64,000 nt of DNA, taken from assembly GCA_022316685.1 (NCBI GenBank), contig JAKJHU010000621.1:1-64000 (forward strand). Reading direction: 5' to 3'. The DNA comes from Progne subis subis (lineage: Eukaryota; Chordata; Aves; Passeriformes; Hirundinidae). This document shows positions 24,548 to 34,725 of the stretch, piece by piece. A program made the translations under genes and the position numbers. How positions within the stretch are numbered: position 1 is the first letter of the stretch; every line of letters starts with the position of its first letter. Below the pieces are notes generated by a model. It searched no databases and was not told the DNA's origin. It was given only the letters and a program-made list of their open reading frames with translations.

Positions 24548-26330
24548 TTAGATGTTTATTGCTACTGCTGCAACTGCTCTGAGGCACCTTGGCCATCCTT
24601 TAGCTGCTGTGTCCAGTTGTTTGGAAAGACAAGTCACTGCCCTCTGGTACCGGCCTAAGTTCTGTGCTAATATTCCCAAGGCAATCCCTTGCTCCTTGTG
24701 GGAAAACAGGAAAAATGGATTACTCACACCTGGAAGTCCTAGGGCTGGAGCTGACATAAGGGCTTTCTTTAGTTGGTCGAAGGCTTGAGTTGCTTCTTTT
24801 GTCCACTGAAGATCTCTGCTCCCTTCCATGATCAAGTCATACAGAGGTTTAACAAGCAACCCATAGTTATAAATCCACAGTCTGCACCACCCTGTCATGC
24901 CTAAAAGGTTCTTAGTTCTTTCACTGTCTGAGGTTTCAGGGTCTGGTATATTGCTTCCTTGCAATCCTGCCCCAAAGTCCTTTGTCCAGCACTCACTTCA
25001 TAACCTAGGTAAATAACTGTTTGCCTCACTCTTTGGGCTTTCTTCTGGGACACTCGATACCCTGCAGGCCTAGAAAGTTTAGGAGGCTTACCGTCCAGTC
25101 CACGCATGTCTCCTGGGTCCGGGTGGCTATTAAGAGATCATCCACATACTGGAGTAACTGTCCTTCTCCTGGTGGAGGTTCCCAGGACTCTAAATCCTTG
25201 GCAAGCTGCTCCCCAAATATAGTGAGGGAATTCTTGTACCCCTGCGGTAAGACACCATGTGGGCTGAGTTTTTCTCTAGTTTTAGGGCTTTCCCACTCCA
25301 ATGCTGTAGAAATGTCTTCCTCCCGCTGCTGAGGACTCCAGGACGGTGTAGATGGATGTAGACGAGAGATCTCTGAAGCTGGGTTTTAGAAGAAGAAGTT
25401 TATTGTATGGGACATGAGGCCTTGCTCGGAGCCGCCAGGCGCAGCTGTAGCATGGCCTTGGAAGGTGGCGGAAGCGAGAGATAAGGGAATTCCAAGAGAG
25501 GAGCAAAGGAGAAGAAAACAAAGAGACAAGAGGCAGAAGAAGGAGGGAGGCCCACTCTCGCAGCCCCCTGATGAGGGGTCTCGAGGTGGGCTGTAACAGG
25601 CTTGTGCCAATGGGGTTACAGATACTTGATACTTCAGGGCGGGTTACATGTGTGGGATGAATCATACATTGGGGGTTGTTTTCGCAGGCATCTAGTAACT
25701 AGGACATTTTAAACATCAAAACTTAATTTCAATTCTATCTCAGTTACAGGTTTTACATTCTCAGAATCCAAGCAATCATATTTATAGGGCTTTCTGGCTT
25801 CATCCTTCCCAAAAGAATGCAAAAATTTTCTGGCTGGCTTCATGGAGAGGGAGGCAAAAGAAAACATCCTTTAGATCTAGAACAGTAAACCAAGTTAGTT
25901 CAGGTGTTGAACGGGTTAACAAGGTGTAGGGATTGGCAACCACTGGATACAAGTCTTCAGTTACCTTGTTAACAGCCCTTCAAGTCTTGTACTAATCTGT
26001 ATGACCCATCAGGTTTCTTTACTGGCAGAATAGGAGTATTAAAATCAGATTGACACTCTCTCAGTAGTCCTAGCTGCAGGAAAGTTCTCAATAACTGGGC
26101 TAACCTCTTCTATATCTTCTTTCTTTAGGGGGTATTGTTTAACCCTTACTGGCTGTCCTCCCTCTTTAAGCCTGATTTGCACTGGGAGTGCATTCTTTGC
26201 TCTTCCTGGTATATTGAATGCCCATACTCCTGGAAATACTTGATCCATTATTTTCCTAAAATTTTCCTTTTCACTTGCCACTTCAATTTCTTTGGTTATT
26301 AAGCATTAAGCTTAACAGTTCTACATACTT
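24548..26330 (-). pseudogene. ERV-B reverse transcriptase (copy B1), split by an insertion
   Basis: Order on the minus strand: start of RT with GRAKNALPVQIRLKEGGQPV (near 26190), fingers/palm LDLKDAFFCLPLH near 25880, then a 511-bp insertion (25305-25815), then PQGYKN, YVDD at 25137-25148, and connection LKKALMSAPALGLPG and VTCLSKQLDTAAKGW (24600-24760). YVDD is kept. Stops and single-base shifts are scattered, for example near 24900-25020. Confidence 0.88.
25305..25815 (-). mobile_element. LTR-like insertion in ERV-B RT, 511 bp
   Basis: Absent from copy B2 at the same place. Flanked by the perfect 5-bp repeat AATGC (25300-25304 and 25816-25820). The plus strand begins TG; on the minus strand AATAAA sits at 25399-25404 and a TATAAATA word near 25770. 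One end lacks the usual terminal dinucleotide. No internal genes, so a solo LTR is the best reading. Confidence 0.7.
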
Positions 26331-26700
26331 GTTGATCCTTTACCTCCAAACTCATTTCCCATTTCTTGAATATTATTCTTGCTTCCATCTGCTCTAGCAA
26401 ATCTCTGCCCAAAAGTGCAGCTGGAGCATTAGGCATGTATAAAAATCAATGGATGCCCTACTGTTTACTTAATTTATACTTCAATGGTTTGCAAAAATAA
26501 GCTCTTTCAGATTGGTCAGTTGCCCCTTTTACCATAACATAGTCATTGGTTACAGGTATTAGGGCCTTATTCAACACTGAAAATGTTGTTCCTGTGTCTA
26601 TCAAATATTTTACTTCTTTTTCTTTGTTCCCCAGTTCGACTATAACCAGAGGGTCCCCTGGGGTAGGGCCCTCCGGTCCCCCTCAGTCCTCCTTTACATG
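26331..26700 (-). pseudogene. ERV-B protease (copy B1)
   Basis: Retropepsin active site LIDTGTTFSVLN at about 26580-26620 on the minus strand, with the flap and the LLGRDLLEQ-like end near 26400. The catalytic DTG is intact. Stops in the second half (around 26430-26460) break it. Confidence 0.8.
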
Positions 26701-27528
26701 AGCAACTACTTTTTCCTTTTTCTGATCACCTTTTCTATGTTCATCACCTCTTTCTTAATTCTGGGCACTGGTTTTTCCAGTGACCAGATTTATTACAAAA
26801 TGCACATTAATCTTTTCCTAGTCGAGGTGGTCCTTGTTTTGGTGGATCTTTGCCCACGTTTTCTCTTTTCTCCTTTTTTTACTACTGCTACTAATTTCTT
26901 ATCGTCTTGTTTATATCCTTCTTTCTGGTTACTAAAAACTTTTTATGCTTCATTTAGTAAAGTTCTTAAATTCCAGCTGTTTGTACCCCGGATCTTTTGG
27001 AGTTTCCACCTGATGTCTCCTGTGGATTGTCCTAAAAACAAGTTTATTAATTGCTGTGTTCCTTCATCAGATCCAGGATCCAGGGGTGTGTGTCGGCGCA
27101 TTGCGTGTCGCAGGTGATCTAGAAATTCAGAAGGTGTTTGAGAGGGGCCCTGTTTGATAGCATATAACACTGACCAGTTTATGGCTGTGGGGATTGCTCT
27201 TTCTAGCCCTTTTAATATCAGTTCTTGGTATCTCTTGAACCGTCCTAACCCCTCATCATCATTAGGATACCAACCTGAATCTTGAAGGGGAAATACATCT
27301 TTAACATCCTCCTGTGTTGTCCTACAATCATCCTCAGCCAGATTCCCAGCCACTTTCAAAACTAATTGCTGCTCAGTTTCTGTTAAGGCACCAAGTAGCA
27401 GTTGCAGATCTGCCCAATCAGGTGAATGCTGCTTAATCATAAACTTCATTTTCTTAGCAACCCCTATTGGATCACTTTGATAGCCCTTAGCAATCCTTTC
27501 CCAAATTTCTAAACCAATTGAGGAAAAG
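26701..27528 (-). pseudogene. ERV-B gag, capsid and nucleocapsid (copy B1)
   Basis: 26943-27449 is open and reads as capsid (IKQHSPDWADLQLLLGAL, then the major-homology-like QGPSQTPSEFLDHLRHAMRR). The nucleocapsid has one perfect CCHC knuckle, CAFCNKSGHWKNQC (26765-26806). The upstream part of gag lies beyond the nested provirus: the frame crosses the ERV-D insertion point without loss once the 5-bp duplication is counted. Confidence 0.88.
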
Positions 27529-27533
27529 GGAAC

Positions 27534-27826
27534 TGTGGGAGATTAGGGACAGGCGGTCGGAAGATATCGCGTTGTACGGGCAGACAGAACCCCTCCCTCA
27601 ATACTTAGTTGGTTAGTGTCCTTGATAAGGTAAGCAACACCTAACTTGTAACGTAAGCAGACGGATGTGATGTAGCAAACAGAGGTTTTATAACTCCATG
27701 TAACCAGTTAATAAAGGCCATTAGCCGTCCACCACACTGGTGTCTGTGAGCTGGTGGTCCGAGCAGCCTGGCTGTGGCTGCCGTGTCGTTCCCGAACCAG
27801 GTCGCTACGCCTCAGCGGAGGCAGCA
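27534..27826 (+). mobile_element. ERV-D 5' LTR, 293 bp
   Basis: Starts TGTGGGAGATTAGGG and ends in CA two bases before the PBS. TTTTATAAC near 27690 and TTAATAAAGG near 27710 serve as TATA and poly(A)-like words. Flanked on the left by GGAAC, repeated after the 3' LTR. Confidence 0.9.
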
Positions 27827-27828
27827 AG

Positions 27829-27846
27829 TGGTGCCGAAACCCCCGG
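27829..27846 (+). other. ERV-D primer-binding site, tRNA-Phe-like
   Basis: TGGTGCCGAAACCC is complementary to the 3' end of tRNA-Phe; two extra C follow before GGGAG. Confidence 0.65.
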
Positions 27847-27943
27847 GAGTCGCCCGGGAGATCGGGAGTCGCCTGGACGGGTGAACGACGGCCGAGCGGC
27901 GGGCCAGCTCGGCGAGGGGGACGCCCCAGGACCCGTGAGGAGG

Positions 27944-29445
27944 ATGGAAGCCCTCATGAAGGTCGTATCTCAGATTCATAAGCAGTGGGGAATTGATTGT
28001 AAAGCAAAAGATTTTACCCTCGCAGTGACGAGGCTTTTGCAACTTAGTATTATTGATAGACGGTGGATATCCTCCACCCAGATGTTTGGGATCAATGCAC
28101 TAAGGCACTTGCTGAAGACACAATGTCTTCTGGCTCAGGGAAAAATCTTAAGGCATGGGGAAGGGTCGTGGAAGCTTTACAGAAGGCTCTACATGAGCAA
28201 GAAACATGGAAAGCTGCCCGAAATTGTTTAAAGATTTCTCCTCAATTGGGTATTGCGGCAGCGACGCAAACTTTCTCAGAGGGAACTGTTGTTGAGAATT
28301 TTCAGAGTGTAAAAGAATGCAGTCTGAAAGTTAGTGATAATGTGCAGAGTGTTGATGGGGTTAGTTCTGCGGAGTGCAGAGGCTCGGAGGAGCAAGAGCT
28401 CGTTTCAGAGCCTCTAAACTCAAGGTCAGTCGCTGAGGCGATAAAAGAGATGCAGTCATTTTACAACAATCTAGCTGAAGAAGCTAGGAATGCTGGAAAA
28501 GCGGGGGAGGGACCCCCACCTTATGCGCCTCAAGATAGCGCTGAATCCGAGAGGGAAAGCGGGACAGAAAACAAAGAAGGTCATTCAGATAGTGGGCTCG
28601 TTGCCAATGAAAACGAAGAGAGCTTGTTAGCTAACGAGGGGGCACGCGAGCAGAAAAAGGGAAAAGAGCTCAAAGAGATAACGGAAGCTAATCTTTGCCA
28701 AAAAGCACGTTTTTCTAAGGCGAGAGGCTCCCACAGCAGGAGGCGGGGGGAGCACAGGTGCAAAGGACGGCCCAGCCCCGAGAGAAAGGGGCGGGGGCCC
28801 AGAGGGAAGGGACAGCCCAGCCCTGAGAGAAAGGGGCGAGGTCGGAGCCCGACCAAAAGGCTCCGGAGCCCGGAAGCAGCCAGTCAGTCGACTTCCGGCT
28901 CTGAATCGGACTCTAGCTGGGACTGGGACAGCCAGTCCTCTGCTGCCGGCTCTGGCTCCGGCTCGACAGAGAAGAAGTAACAGTATACAAAATCAATAAC
29001 AACAATGTTTCTACTCGGGTTGAGGGGAAGTCAGAAAAGAACGAACTCCTCTCACAGACTGGAGGAAAATAAAAATTGCCTGTGCCGACTGGGGTCCATC
29101 GGCCACACTGGCTTTTCCAGTCCGAGTGGGGGGGGCAGCGGAAACCAGAGAACGTACTCACCGGTAAATCCTAAGGATGTACAAGCAATTGTTAAAGCAA
29201 TCACTGACAGAGGGATCAATTCAGCAATGGTTTCTACTCTCATTGATAGTGTTTTTGGGAGGGATGACATGCTCCCATTTGACATAAAGCAAACCTGCAG
29301 ATTGATTTTTGATGGGGCAGGGATGATAGTTTTTAAACAAGAGTGGGAGGACAATTGTGCAAAGGAACTAGCTCTGGTCACTGGGCAGATCATCCGCTAC
29401 ACGGCTCCAGCCTGCAACGGCTCATGGGCACAGACCCAACCATGA
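27944..29445 (+). pseudogene. ERV-D gag: matrix, PPPY region, basic Ser-rich region and first part of capsid
   Basis: ATG at 27944 (MEALMKVVSQIHKQWG), a betaretrovirus-like matrix; a one-base shift near 28060 moves the frame into DILHPDVWDQCTKAL. The open stretch runs to a stop at 28978-28980. It includes the late motif GPPPYAP and a Lys/Arg-Ser-rich tail with two SPERKGRG repeats. Capsid resumes in the next frame (29158-29395) with YSPVNPKDVQAIVKAI and DIKQTCRLIF. The second half of capsid, nucleocapsid, protease, pol and most of SU are deleted before 29540. Confidence 0.8.
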
Positions 29446-29541
29446 TCACGCCCCAGGCACAAGCCGAGGGCCTGTGGGCCCACGAGGTGATGCCAACCTA
29501 GTGAAAAGACTGATAAGTGGGCAGTTCCGTTCCTATCAGGA

Positions 29542-30266
29542 ATGTGGGTCTGTCAACAAATTGGAATAACCCCCTGTGTGTACCTTAGCAAATTCAATAA
29601 CCTTGCTGACTTTTGTGTCCAAGTTCTGATTGTTCCTAGAGTCCTGTATCACCAAGAAGAAGAAATGTATCGCTTTTTAGAAGAAACCATCCAGCTCCAC
29701 AAAAGAGAAGTAGTAACAGGTATAACCATTGCAATGCTCCTTGGCCTAGGAGCTGCCGGTACAGCCACAGGTGTTTCAGCTCTCGTGACCCAACACCAAG
29801 GACTTTCTCAGCTGCAAATGACAATTGACGAAGACTTACTGAGAATTGAAAAATCCATCTCCTCTCTGGAAAGATCTATCTCCTCGCTTTCAGAAGTCGT
29901 CCTGCAGAACAGGCGAGGACTGGACCTCTTGCTCATGCAGCAAGGAGGCCTGTGTGCCGCCTTGAGAGAGGAATGCTGTTTTTATGCAGACCATACTGGA
30001 GTCGTGCGAGACTCCATGGCTGAACTGAGAGAAAGACTGGCCCAGAGAAAGAGAGAGAGAGAGAGGCCCAACAAGGATGGTTCGAGTCATGGTTCAATCA
30101 GTCCCCATGGCTGGCCACCCTTGTTTCCACCCTAATAGGCCCTCTCACCATAATACTCTTGGTATTGATTTTTGGGCCTTGCATTTTAAACAAGTTAGTG
30201 TCGTTTGTTAGAAGCCGTTTAGAAAAAGTTAACGTCCTATTTGTCGAACGCCTGCAATTACCATGA
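29542..30266 (+). pseudogene. ERV-D env, end of surface and transmembrane subunit
   Basis: Envelope transmembrane protein of the gamma/type-D class. In order: end of SU, a basic site (HKREV) near 29705, a hydrophobic fusion-peptide-like stretch ([14 protein letters not shown]), a coiled coil, an immunosuppressive-type segment starting [10 protein letters not shown], and the CX6CC loop CAALREECC near 29955. A frame change in the AG repeat at about 30045-30065 separates this part from the hydrophobic membrane anchor ([15 protein letters not shown], near 30140) that ends at 30264-30266. It acts at the viral or cell membrane in relatives. Here it is broken and has no SU. Confidence 0.88.
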
Positions 30267-30416
30267 AGTGCGCTTGTTACTAACATTTTATACCACTTTT
30301 GTATCCTATTATACTAACTTTAACAGCTTTTGCATTTTTATGACATTTATATTTTTATAACATTTATACTTTTATACTTTTATAACATTGATACTTTTAT
30401 ACTTTTTTACTTAGTC

Positions 30417-30433
30417 ATGGGAGGGGGGGGAAA
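30417..30433 (+). other. ERV-D polypurine tract
   Basis: ATGGGAGGGGGGGGAAA lies directly before the 3' LTR. The preceding 30267-30416 is AT-rich 3' untranslated sequence with repeated TTTATACTTTTATA words. Confidence 0.8.
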
Positions 30434-30677
30434 TGTGGGAGATTAGGGACAGGCGGTCGGAAGATATCGCGTTGTACGGGCGACAGAACCCTCCTCAATA
30501 CTTAGTTGGTATGTCTTGAAAGGTAAGCAAAACCTACTGTAAGTAAGCAGGATTGTGTAAACAGAGGTTTTATACTCCATGTAACCAGTTATAAGCCATT
30601 GCCTCCCCCCATGGTGTCTGTGGTGGTGTCGAGCAGCTGCTGTGCTGCCTGTCGTCCCGAACAGGACCCTCGCTGCA
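30434..30677 (+). mobile_element. ERV-D 3' LTR, 244 bp, indel-rich
   Basis: Same start as the 5' LTR (TGTGGGAGATTAGGG) and ends GCTGCA. It is about 49 bp shorter through many small deletions, with few substitutions. Followed by GGAAC, the target-site duplication. Confidence 0.88.
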
Positions 30678-30682
30678 GGAAC

Positions 30683-31512
30683 TTTAATCAGTTTTGTTTC
30701 CCCATCAGAGGTTATTGCTTGTCTTAGAGGTGCTTGTATGACCTCTCTGGTTTGTTTTCAGGTCCTTGATGCTATAGGTCCTTGTGAGGGAATCTTAGGA
30801 CCTGGTGGGAGGGGTTCAGGTTCATCCCACCCACTGTCACTGCTAGGCAGTGGTGGATAAAATTTGGGTGGTTCCTGGGGTCTAGGAGTGGGTGGAGAAA
30901 CCCCCTACCTCAATTGCTGTCCTCCCAAAGGAAGATGAAGCTAAAGATGAAGTGGGGGAGGTTGGAGTCAATGATGGTTCTGAATTTGTGTCCCCCACCA
31001 CCCTCCTCCTTTCCTGCCTCTTAGGGGGTGGCTTAAGTATGTCTTCTGTCTCTTGTTCCAAAGCCTCTGCTTGGTATACTTTGTCAGCATGGGTGCACCT
31101 CTGATTTATTGAGCAGGTACTACAACACCGTTTGGGCTTCCCTCTAGTAGCTTTATTATCCTTTTCAAGGGCTAACACTAAAGGATCAGATGGTGACCTC
31201 ATTCCACAATCCCTTTGCCACTTGGGATGATTCCTGAGAGTGAAAAACATATCAGCATAAGCTACTTCTTGCCACTCTTGTTCATGCCGAAGGAAAAGCA
31301 TCAATTGTAATAATGTCTCATAGTCCAGTGTACCGTTTACTGGCCACTTCACACCTTCATCAAGTTTACATAATGGCCACCATCGTGTACAAAACTTAGC
31401 AAGCTCCCTCTTAGTTTCGGTACCACCACATCTCACCAGTTCTTTCCAGTGTGTTAAGATACACCCTGGAAGGGCTTCCTCTGGGAATCTCTTTGCTCTC
31501 ATTTGCCCCCAT
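30683..31512 (-). pseudogene. ERV-B gag, matrix and middle part (copy B1)
   Basis: Start at 31510-31512 reads MGANESKE, with a Gly2 myristoylation context. After a one-base shift near 31480 the frame continues open from 31502 to 30882 (CILTHWKELVRCGG, LDYETLLQLMLFLRHEQEWQ) as matrix. A Pro/Ser-rich region with PPKFYPPLP follows near 30860. It joins the capsid at 27528 across the nested ERV-D. Copy B2 lacks this entire part. Confidence 0.82.
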
Positions 31513-33114
31513 ATTTAGAATCCCTTTTGGTCCAAGATGTTACAGAACACAAAGTAGACTACTTCAATTGCGTTTCTCAGCACCAAAAACTTCTCGGCTA
31601 TTTCTGCCAGCTCTGGGCATAGGTTATGGGCTCTCTGCACACAATCAAAGCCTTTTCTTAGAGAGACCCAACTCCAAACACCAACCGTTTTAGGCTCACA
31701 AAGGAAATAGCCAGGGGTCCCTCACGACCCCAAACACACTTCACCAGAAGTTTCAACAAGGTCTCGCCGAAAAATCCTACGGATCTCGGCCGGGACACCA
31801 CACACAAATCCCTCAGTGAGAAGGAGGTGGGGGGTAACCCTGATCCCACGCTGCCTCTCCACTCCTCTGTGCTTAGGGACTGCACCACCAGGACTTTAAA
31901 ACATTACCACACACTCCAGCAACTGCAAGCCTCACAAACAAGCAAAACCACATTTTTTTAACTAAAACCCTCACTCGCTAAAAAACCTTCTTAGGGTTTT
32001 ACAGGGAGTTTAGAGACGCGGCCCGAGGCTGCAGAGCCTGGATTCCCCTGCGGTTACCGGGGAAACAAATCACCCCCTCCCAATTGCTGGGGCTGGCTGA
32101 GGTTTGAAACCGCCTTACGCCGCTCGCTCCTTTTAGCTCAAAAAATAAACAATTTTAACTTACACAAATGCTTTTTTCACCTAACAAAACGTCAGCAAAA
32201 TGCTGTTGCCAAAAGCACACACTGTCCAATCTCACACACAGTCTAATTCCCGTCCAGCACACAATCTGGATACAAAACAAACACTTTAAATCCTTCCTCT
32301 CTCTCAAACAGAGGGATCCCTCCGCTGATCAGGCGGGGAATTCAAAAGGCTTTTACAACTTCAAGCTTGCAGCACTCCTAAAAACGCTTACACGGGTTAC
32401 TAATACACTCCAAAATCACACAAATCAAAACGCTTACAACACAAACTCTCACAGACCACGATACATACGGTGCACCAATAATTCTTCCACACCTGAACAC
32501 ACAAACACACAAAACCACGAGACCACAAAACACGGATCCGTTCCCACCACACACACCCGGTGTGCGCGGGGCCGCAATCGGGATCTTCCGCCACCCACAA
32601 CGAGACCCTTCGCGTCCCAGCACGGGCTCGCCACTCGGATTATGGATTGTCAAGGTACCTTTAAACCACAGACTGAAACTGGAGCCACCACTGCTCCTAA
32701 TACACAACAACAACACCGGTTATTTCACTGCCGCCGCTGCCCCCTCACGGGACACGGACTACCAAGGCACCTTTCAACTGCGAGCTGACACAACAAAACC
32801 CAGTCACCGCTGTCCCCACGACGGGACACGGATACCAAACCACTGACACCAGGCTCCGCAGAGCTGTCACAGCTGTTACAGACAAACCCAAGAGGCGTAT
32901 GTTGTGCACGAGACGTCTCTCAGTGTCTTACCAACCGCCTATACCAAGGTACCTCTTTTCAAGTATAAACACACCTTCTGTCCGTAGTTCCAGCAGGTTC
33001 TGGTCTTTCCCCGGGTGGTCAGCAGGACCGCAGGAGCCCTCTTCCCAGAAAATTCTGGGTGGGCGCCCAGAGGGGTCCTGGACCCCGCTGGCCCCACGGC
33101 CAGAGAGAGCAGTC
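31513..33114 (-). other. ERV-B 5' leader (copy B1)
   Basis: 1.6 kb between PBS and gag start, unusually long for a class I ERV. It is nearly identical in copy B2 (59381-60925). A 76-codon GTG-started open frame at 31658-31888 is kept in both copies; nothing else coding is supported. Confidence 0.75.
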
Positions 33115-33132
33115 CTCCTGCCTGGCTCGCCA
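33115..33132 (-). other. ERV-B primer-binding site, tRNA-Arg type (copy B1)
   Basis: Minus strand TGGCGAGCCAGGCAGGAG is complementary to the 3' end of tRNA-Arg(ACG) with one mismatch, three bases after the LTR. Confidence 0.75.
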
Positions 33133-33135
33133 AAA

Positions 33136-33815
33136 TGACTTATTAAAGAAATCTGGGTATTGATCTAGTATCGATACCGAATTGTGACAGACAAAAACTC
33201 TCTAACAGTTTCAAGTTAGAAAGTGTATGTTTATTACGGCTGTGCAGCACGCGGGATATTTCCCTAATTTGCACTGCGAAATTCACAGGTAATTACAAAG
33301 CCTTTTATTTACAAAAGTGTTGAATATCTAAAATACAAAAGCATATTTATACCGCCATCACCTCCCATTCCTCGCTTCGTATGCTAATTGGCAAAAAGGC
33401 TATTAAGCGCGAGTACTTTGTTTCTTAAAATGAGTCGAGGGTCTCTTCTGGGGAGGGGTCACCCAAAATGAGGAAGTAAGATGAGTCTTCCTTGTCCTGA
33501 CCTTTCTAACTTTTCAATGCATTCATGACAAATGAAACTTTGGTAGAACTTACAGTTTCCTGTGTTTAATGGGTCCTTTAAGCAGGAAATCTGAGCTATC
33601 TTATGTCCTATTTACCACATTTTGTTTTTCATTACAAGCGCAACTACATAAACATAAACCTGACAAGAAATGAGTTACAAGATCCGGGGTATCTTATCTA
33701 AGATCCGGCTTCTGTTAACTGCGAACAAAGCTTACCTATCTACCTCAGCTAATTCAGCAACTTATTATCTTAACTTTCTTAAAATCTTTAGTTCCTCAGA
33801 ATTAACACCTCAACA
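33136..33815 (-). mobile_element. ERV-B 5' LTR (copy B1), 680 bp
   Basis: Plus strand begins TGACTTATTAAAG and ends CTCAACA, the same length as the LTR of copy B2 and very close in sequence. It abuts the PBS. The right flank (TCACC) does not match the left flank of the 3' LTR (TGGAG). Confidence 0.88.
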
Positions 33816-34109
33816 TCACCAAAAAAAACACCTCCCGGGGACCCCCAGTATCCACCCAAAGGGGATTTGGGCTCAGCTTTGGAGTCCTGCAAGACCAAAC
33901 ATCGCTCCGCCCGCCCCATCCAGAAAGAGAGAAAGAGGAACCCCTAAAGATACTTCGGGTGAGCTCCAAATATCCCTCCCTCCTTCAAACAATCCCCTGC
34001 CAGCACGGCCCAAGACACTCGGGGCGAGGTCCCCCTTCCCGGTCACCTGCGGGATGCGGTGGGGCCGATGCTGGCGGCGCCAAGGGGCTGCAGATCCAGA
34101 GGGCGATGG
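33816..34109. other. No recognised gene
   Basis: C/A-rich spacer leading into the MHC exon 1-like sequence. Nothing coding supported. Confidence 0.5.
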
Positions 34110-34239
34110 ATGCACGTGGTGCCTCCTCTCGCTGCTCCTCCTCCTCTTCCTGCTGCTCCTCCAGCCCTCCTCTTCCTCCCGCTCCTCCTCCTCCTTCTCC
34201 TGCTGCTGCATCCCTCGGCTGCGGGCGCGGAGCTCTCGG
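34110..34239 (+). pseudogene. MHC class II beta exon 1-like (signal peptide)
   Basis: From ATG at 34110 the frame gives a Pro/Leu-rich leader, with nine Leu in a row, ending HPSAAGAELSG at a GTGAGC splice donor (34240). The end GCTGCGGGCGCGGAGCTC matches the usual end of avian class II beta exon 1. The leader is longer than the usual signal peptide, probably by CTC/CTG expansion. No exon 2 follows on this strand; the next MHC piece is exon 3 on the other strand. Confidence 0.6.
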
Positions 34240-34408
34240 GTGAGCGGAGCGGGGCCGGGACCGGGTGGGCAAGGGGTGGGAGAGGGGATAAGGGGAGGTG
34301 GGACAGGGGGAAGGGGGTTCTCAGTGGGGGCTCCCAGTTGAGCCCAGCAGCCCGAAATGGCCTCGCTGTGCTCGCAGCCCCTCCCGGCGCTGTGGGGGCC
34401 GGGCCGTG

Positions 34409-34725
34409 CCCCAGTGCCGGCTCAGGGGCTGCTCCAGGCTGACGTGCTCCACCTGGCAGCTGGAGGTGACCCCGCGCCGCGGGGAGGTTTCCAGCAGCAC
34501 CAGGAGCTGCTGGCTCCAGTCCCCGCTGGGGACCACGGCGGTGCCACCCCGTGCCCCGAGAGCTGCTGCTGGCCCTGGAAGCAGCTCAGCTGGATGTGGG
34601 CAGGGCAGAAATCCATCCCGGAGCAGAGCAGGCGGCCGGGGCCGGGCTGGGAGCTGGAGGGCAGCAGCGAGATGGAAACGCTGGGAGGGGCAGGGGCCTT
34701 GGGCACCCCCCCAGTGCGGATCTGT
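34409..34725 (-). pseudogene. MHC class II beta exon 3 (beta-2 domain), broken
   Basis: Minus strand reads PSVSISLLPSSSQPGPGRLL then C (first Ig Cys), DFCPAHIQLSCFQGQQQLSG, and after a one-base shift near 34545 VVPSGDWSQQLLVLLETSPR followed by SCQVEHVSLEQPLSRHWG, with the second Ig Cys. The same shift is present at 49205. Without exons 2 and 4 on this strand it is an isolated fragment. Confidence 0.88.

Noticed and set aside
28740..28975. SR-protein-like gene in the Ser/Arg-rich tail
   Set aside because: It is continuous with the ERV-D gag frame downstream of PPPY, so it is a basic region of Gag and not a host splicing factor.
32378..33138. Overlapping open frames in the ERV-B leader
   Set aside because: Frames occur on both strands, lack domains and lie between PBS and gag start: untranslated leader.
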